Source of the DNA: Verpa conica
Lineage: Eukaryota > Ascomycota > Pezizomycetes > Pezizales > Morchellaceae
Assembly (NCBI GenBank): GCA_033030425.1
Contig: JAUFSD010000003.1
Coordinates: forward strand, 3,224,001 to 3,288,000
Direction: 5' to 3'
Length of the DNA: 64,000 nt
The notes beneath the pieces are model-generated. The model made no database searches. It was not told where the DNA came from and saw nothing but the letters and a program-made list of their open reading frames with translations. Numbering within the stretch: position 1 is the stretch's first letter; the number at the start of each line of letters is the position of its first letter. Positions 58,911 through 64,000 of the stretch are shown here, in pieces. The position numbers and the translations under genes were made by a program.

Positions 58911-60612
58911 TTATTCCTTTATGTGTACACTACTTAAAGGTTCTATTTCAATAGGCCCTGTTCTCGAGGAACCGCAGCGCAACTCGCTTTGATCCTCCAC
59001 AGTCAATACAACATCAGTCGTTTTAAGTATACCCATGCCTATACTTTCTTGTATGATACGTTCCTCGCTATCGCATTCACCATATTTGTTTACACCCCCT
59101 GATGGAGATGAGCTAATGTGTGTAGTGGCTTGATGTACATTCGGTAGGGCTGATATCTCGCCAATAAACGACCTCCCACCAATCCTGAATCCACTAGAAT
59201 CATACCCATTTTTACGATATCGAGCAGAGTTATAACCAACACTAGAAGATCCAAGTAAACGAGGGGCGTATATCCGAATTAGCGGCTTTAAGGATGGTGC
59301 ACAAGCAGCAACTACGATAAGAGTGCATTCGATGTAGTACCACATGATAGCATCAGTAGCGTCCCCTATTGAAGTTAATTGTAAGCTTATGTTCTACGCG
59401 GGAAGGTGGTATTTATAAGAGTACATACAAGGGATATCGACACTCCTATTGAGGGCAGGTAGTTTCACAACTCGTACTACACTGATAGCACAAACACTAA
59501 AACACATTTGAGTTAATATTGCCAAGATTGTGAAAGGCAAGTAATGTTCAACTCACAGTCCCCCTAGTGCAAATACCCCACACAGGCCTATCTTCTGTCT
59601 CTTGGGTAGCTCACTACAATAAGAGTCGAGATAATAAGTAAAAGGCTGGAATATGCCTTGGAAGAAAGAGCTTACAGTCCCAAGAAGACGGGCATTGGGA
59701 GTACGGTGATGCATATATCCAGAAAGATATTCAGGCCCGCATTGATATAATAAAACAGAGCAAGATTCCAGCACCTTCCTACTGTGCCTGGAACCACCCG
59801 AATCCACTGGTAATCGAAAGGCTTGCACTGAAACGTAACCACGGTGCAACTACTAACACCAACAAGAATAGTAAGGACTATCAGGCTGTATGTCGAGATC
59901 ATACACCACTGTGGCAAGCCGTTGCCGCCTGGACCACTAATTCGTAGGTAAAAGAATAGCAACGACAACTTAGCACTCATTACCTGCAGAGTATAGGTCT
60001 TTTTCCGCCGAGGTAAGCAAATTATTTTAGGGATGAGGATGGAGCGTTACGTATGTCTGAGGGACTAACTCACTATACTACTACCCCAGTTACTCTAGTC
60101 GGTGGTCAGTTAGAATTCTCAGTTATACATAAGCATTTGTCCATATTTACCTTGATTATCATGAAGTACTCATGTAAAGTAATATCCTCAATATGCCGCC
60201 CCAAACCATTTTCGGCAGCTATCGAGATGAAATCAGCGTATATAAATCTAATAGACCAAATAAACAAGTACCTACACATAAGTATAAAGGTGAGAAATGC
60301 TAATGTAAAAAACTGTTACCAAAGTTCACTAATGTTAGATTTATTGCGCAATAGATCTAGTATAAAGTGTGAAAATCGGGTGTCGGTTTTGGAGAGACAG
60401 GCTGCATACCTCTGCGATTACAATCAACACTTTAATGTAACTGTCAGTGTAATCCAGGACTAGTAGAGCGGTAAAGAGAACATACCATCATCAGCACCAA
60501 ATGAGCGTACTATTCTCACTCGTGTATAAACCCTTAATGTTACTGCAATAAGACTAATGATTCCAAATGACAACCCAACTGACCACAGGTGCTGTGATTT
60601 GCTTTCACCCAT
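58911..60612 (-). CDS. fungal rhodopsin-fold (PTH11-type) integral membrane protein
   Basis: Second seven-helix protein of the fungal rhodopsin-fold family here. Firm exons in transcript order: 60612-60486, then 59983-59676, 59613-59557, 59496-59429 and 59365-58911. Between 60486 and 59983 there are about three short exons (approximately 60459-60410, a small one near 60320-60280, and 60228-60161); their borders are tentative but a phase-consistent solution gives about 389 residues. Family marks: FGADD after the first helix, ENGLGRHI, SAKLSLLFFYLRI, the CTVVTFQCKPF segment with the usual Cys pair, NLALFYYINAGLNIFLDICITVLPMP, LPKRQKIGLCGVFALG, and WYYIECTLIVVAACAPSLKPL. The cytosolic tail is charged and Ser-rich. 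Probably a cue receptor of the plasma membrane; ligand unknown. Confidence 0.8.
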
Positions 60613-63600
60613 CCCGTCACACTTTTTACCTCAAGCTTCAGCCGAATAGTTAGATGAAGTATAGTCAACTGCGCGGCAGCAGGTCAGCCTTGTCTAGCTA
60701 GCTAGCCCTGGGACCGGCTACCTTCTTATGCCATTACACATTGCGAGCTTCTAGATCCCACAGACTCCATCATAATGGCAAGCGATCGGCACCGACGCCA
60801 CCAGTGTGATAATCCTATGTCTTATCCCACGAAAAAACCGGGATATTAAGCCACCAAAAATAACCAAATCAGAGCTCTACCTTAACACGAAGATAATATA
60901 TAAACCCCTCGACCTAAGTGTACCGTGCACCCTACTATAGCCTATACTAACAAGATAAATTTTATCTTTGAGACAGGAGATACGTTTCCTGACGGCCCTT
61001 GGCTACCCACGCGGTATGGAGATTCAGCCATGTGTTTTTTCTATGGAGAATAAGGTTATTTGGGTGGAGGGGCCCGACGTTACCATAATCTTGGCCTACT
61101 AGAGCAATCCCCGTGCCGCTACAGAACTCTTGCCTTTAGAATGGACTCCGCGTATCAATGGGGGCTAACATTGGCTCAAGCTTTTGGGTACGGATCTGGT
61201 CGATCCTAAAAACGTCAGCACTTACGGGTACCATATAACTACTTTATTCTTGTCTACTCTTTGAGGACTTCTCGCTAAACAACCTCCTCATAATTTTATA
61301 ACGTTCAAGACTTGAAGCTCACCCAAACGCTCGTACAAGGGAGCGGGTTTTCCCGAAGGCAATCATAACCCAGTTCTTTGTATTTGTTGGCACAGTCCTG
61401 ACCCCTGTGACACCTCAGTACATGGCTCCGTGCTCATAAGTCCCAGGGAATACGATAATCATCGGATTAAACCTGGATTACTTGTCCTCTAGGGAATGAA
61501 CCAGAAAGGAGAAAACCTTTGTGCTTTACCTATAGCATCTCTCGGTCGTGCCTGTGCGTTACCCCCTGTTTCCCTGGTTCTTTCCCTGGAGGACAAGTAC
61601 GCAAATGCGGGGCTGGCGAGCCAAGCCGCGGCGGATTCACTTTTTCGGAGTGAATCAAATGGACACGGACATGAGAAGGTTTATCATAAATCCAATAGCT
61701 ATTCCCTATCTGAGACTTGCATCTTCGAGAACACATTACCTATCGTCTACTAGCGAGTGCTGGGAAGTAGCGACTCTTAGCGGCTGCCCACCATTGGGCC
61801 AATCAATCTTCAAGTATAGTGCTAGAACACGAGGGCCTACAGTGATGCGAGCTTGCCCCCTTTTCACTAATCTGGTGAATATGGCACTACTGTATAACAA
61901 AACCTAGAGTTACAAACCTCAGAGCTAGGTACAAGGTTATCATTATCTGCAGATGTAACCTGGTTGTATTGCTAGATCGCGCACTAGAGTCTTGCTGAAT
62001 TATTGGGGGGTTTATCAGAGTTTACATCAGTCACTTTAGTTGGTCATTTAACCATTCTCAGCCCTAGTTATAGTGCTATAAGATACAGTCTTATATATGT
62101 AGATGTCCCAAATGATGTCTCGCGGTCTGCTTACGCTTTCGTAAGAAATTTTACAGATCTTCAAATCCTCAAGCAATAAGACAAGTCAATTTCCGAAAGC
62201 GTGATCGGGGTTCATCAACCTTCCTTGCTGGCGCCCTGCAAGGAAGAAGCCATGCGCAGATTTTCTACGTTGTGTTTCGGTTTCCCCGCGAATGTGGTTC
62301 AGCTCTGCCGTACCAGTATTTGGTTCATGCAGCTAGGAGGATTAGAGCTCGGGTTACGCAAAGGCCCCATGTTACCGATCTTGAATAAATATACCTCCGA
62401 GTGAATCACGTAAAGCTCGCTCAGGCCACTAAAATCCGCTAGACTGACTCAGGCACGTAGAATGGGCTGAGCGAAGCGAAAGTGAGTTTTACTAGTCTCT
62501 AAGCCTCTAAATAATAATCTTCTTTGCAGGGGGCCTGAGCGTGTAAATGGTCATAACCACTATGGACTATCCAAGCTTATGCTTTTTGTGGGGCGATACA
62601 TTACATGTGGTGGCCGTAAGGGGGCCAATATGAGATAGTACGGTACCGGTTTTTATAGAGAGATAGGTGTAGAATACCAAAAAGCTACTATAAAGGTTGT
62701 ATATTCCCTAATCGTAGTTTGTACCTATTCAAAGCTTTGGCAGGATCATTAGTAAATAGGAGTGAATTATAGTCTCTAGGTACATGTATTTAGTGATCCG
62801 AGGGACTCCACTATAGTTAATTAGTTGGTGTTACCAAACTTTAGACTGTACTTGGCCGAAATTAAATATTGTTAGGCTATGTTATAAGTCCGATTTGTAT
62901 TGCGTTGTAACGGAGCGGGGGACAATATTGAATCTCGTCCCAAGTATATGCATGTATAGGTATATTATAGTAGAAGCCCCTATAAGAATAAGTTCGGGAC
63001 CGACAATATTCATATAGAGAAAGTATCCTAGCCCTATAGGGTTATTTTAGGCGGAATGCTTGCTAAATATCGTCTATTGGGGCTCTTCTCGGGGTTTTGT
63101 GATAAGAATATTCTTATAGAGGGCTTCTGCTGTAAGGACAATCAGTACTCAGCATTAACCACGAATACCATGGTTCTTGACTTATTTCGACAGTATTATC
63201 ACAAGCTAAATATTGGTACGGATTTCTTGTAGCTGGAGTATTCCCTCTACTTGGCTCCTCTCTTTGCACTTGGCGAATGCCCCGGAGCTAAGCTATGAAG
63301 GCAAGGGCGGATAAATCGATATGCATTTTGGGAGGTATTAGAGACCCATTGGGGGGATTTACACGGTAGCGTTGCTACGAGACTGATACTCTGCATACAC
63401 GTAGTATTGGAATATGATTACTTATCACTTGGCACAGAGATAGATTAGTAGAAGCGTGCCACTAGTTCGGATATAGTTACTTTTTTGTATTAACCCGCTT
63501 GATATAACAACTCTACTTACCATGTTGGGGGAGTATCTATGTATATGTGAAATCTAGCCTCTCGGATGTTCTGGGTTGTAGACAATACTAATGTATGTAC

Positions 63601-63752
63601 CTTAAGTAGATCCCGAAACTACTCTAGAATTCCATATTTGTGCCCATTGATCTGCTGTCTCGAAATCATGAGAATTCTGTATATAAACCTGTCTTCAGAT
63701 CCTCTTCTGAAAATAATCACTAGGAATATTCTACACAGGATTTCTTACAAAA
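60613..63752. other. 3.1 kb gene-poor block
   Basis: No supported protein gene. It contains the foldback at 61481-61597, a small stem GATTCACT/AGTGAATC near 61633-61655, and many short broken frames. The final 200 bases before 63753 would be the promoter of the GMC gene, with ATATAAA near 63680. Confidence 0.45.
61481..61597. mobile_element. TA-flanked foldback element, 117 bp
   Basis: Terminal inverted repeats of 24 bases: left CTTGTCCTCTAGGGAATGAA plus CCAG, and the right end is its reverse complement with two mismatches. TA precedes the left end and follows the right end, as expected for a Tc1/mariner-type target site. The loop is about 70 bases with no coding capacity. Confidence 0.55.
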
Positions 63753-64000
63753 ATGACCTTTACTATCCTTCTGCTCTCGCTTGTATCCGTAGCATCGGCT
63801 GTGCCACTTACACCGCGTTTCGTCTCCGTGTCCAATGTACTTTCATCATACGACTATGTGATAGTAGGTGGTGGGACTAGTGGTCTTGTTGTTGCAAACA
63901 GATTGTCTGAAGACATCTCAAGTAAGTATTGGTTCTAATAGTAATTGTAATCGAAGGAGAAAGTCTAACTGTGTTATAGAGACCGTATTAGTTATTGAAC
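63753..64000 (+). CDS. secreted GMC-family FAD oxidoreductase, 5' part (cut by window edge)
   Basis: Start of a glucose-methanol-choline oxidoreductase (relatives: glucose oxidase, aryl-alcohol oxidase, choline dehydrogenase), a flavoprotein oxidising alcohols or sugars outside the cell. Exon 1 is 63753-63921 and exon 2 begins at 63980; the intron has GTAAGT and a TATAG acceptor. The protein opens with a signal peptide (MTFTILLLSLVSVASAVP), then the Rossmann FAD-binding motif YDYVIVGGGTSGLVVANRLS with GxGxxG-type glycines, and after the intron KTVLVIE, the strand ending in the ribose-binding Glu. The rest lies beyond the window, so the subfamily cannot be told. Confidence 0.9.

Noticed and set aside
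1..64000. CRISPR arrays, bacterial operons, PKS/NRPS or terpene synthase cluster genes
   Set aside because: None seen; the intron-rich fungal gene structure makes the first two unexpected, and no backbone biosynthetic domain motif was found.

Overview
This window is nuclear DNA of a filamentous ascomycete (Pezizomycotina). Genes are split by short introns, mostly 36-100 bases, with GT(A/G)NGT donors and CTNAC-type branch sites. The gene content also fits: a CFEM membrane protein, two fungal rhodopsin-fold (PTH11-type) proteins, a STAND/NLR immune-type receptor, a LaeA-like methyltransferase, an Hsp70-like ATPase of the fungal type, and LYS4 of the alpha-aminoadipate lysine pathway. I cannot fix the class or species. 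Gene density is low, about 19 protein genes and 2 tRNA genes in 64 kb. Coordinates for genes give the outer span; exon coordinates, read by hand from splice signals and reading-frame continuity, are in the evidence text.

Layout. 0-7.7 kb: 3' part of an M28 aminopeptidase, an Hsp70-like protein, a small secreted Pro-rich protein with a cationic Trp-containing tail, and a coiled-coil protein. 9.1-10.4 kb: a rhodopsin-fold membrane protein. 10.4-13.0 kb: gene-poor. 13.0-15.8 kb: an NLR-type protein (alpha/beta-hydrolase-like domain, NB-ARC, short TPR remnant). 16.6 kb: intron-containing tRNA-Ile(UAU). 17.8-21.8 kb: a GT8 glycosyltransferase and the CLN3/Btn1 homologue. 21.8-25.7 kb: gene-poor. 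25.7-26.7 kb: a Cys/His-finger protein. 28.6-33.3 kb: homoaconitase and a LaeA-like methyltransferase. 33.3-37.6 kb: gene-poor, with inverted repeats and a possible LTR relic. 37.6-52.4 kb is the most gene-rich part: CFEM protein, Dal5-type transporter, Mug190-like SMP/C2 protein, a small disordered protein, an F-box/ankyrin protein and a Pro-rich DUF7514-like protein. 52.4-58.9 kb: gene-poor, with tRNA-Val(AAC) and a MITE-like foldback. 58.9-60.6 kb: a second rhodopsin-fold protein. 63.75 kb to the edge: the start of a secreted GMC oxidoreductase.

The genes do not form one pathway. They mix housekeeping functions (LYS4, CLN3, tRNAs, Mug190-like lipid transfer) with accessory functions typical of environment-facing or self/non-self biology. 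No biosynthetic cluster backbone (PKS, NRPS or terpene synthase) is visible. The points most worth a second look are the NLR whose esterase-like domain has Gly at the nucleophile position, the secreted protein with an amphipathic lytic-like tail, a small protein with two RVxF-like motifs beside paired CRE octamers, a paired CCAAT palindrome, and three foldback elements, two of them flanked by TA.
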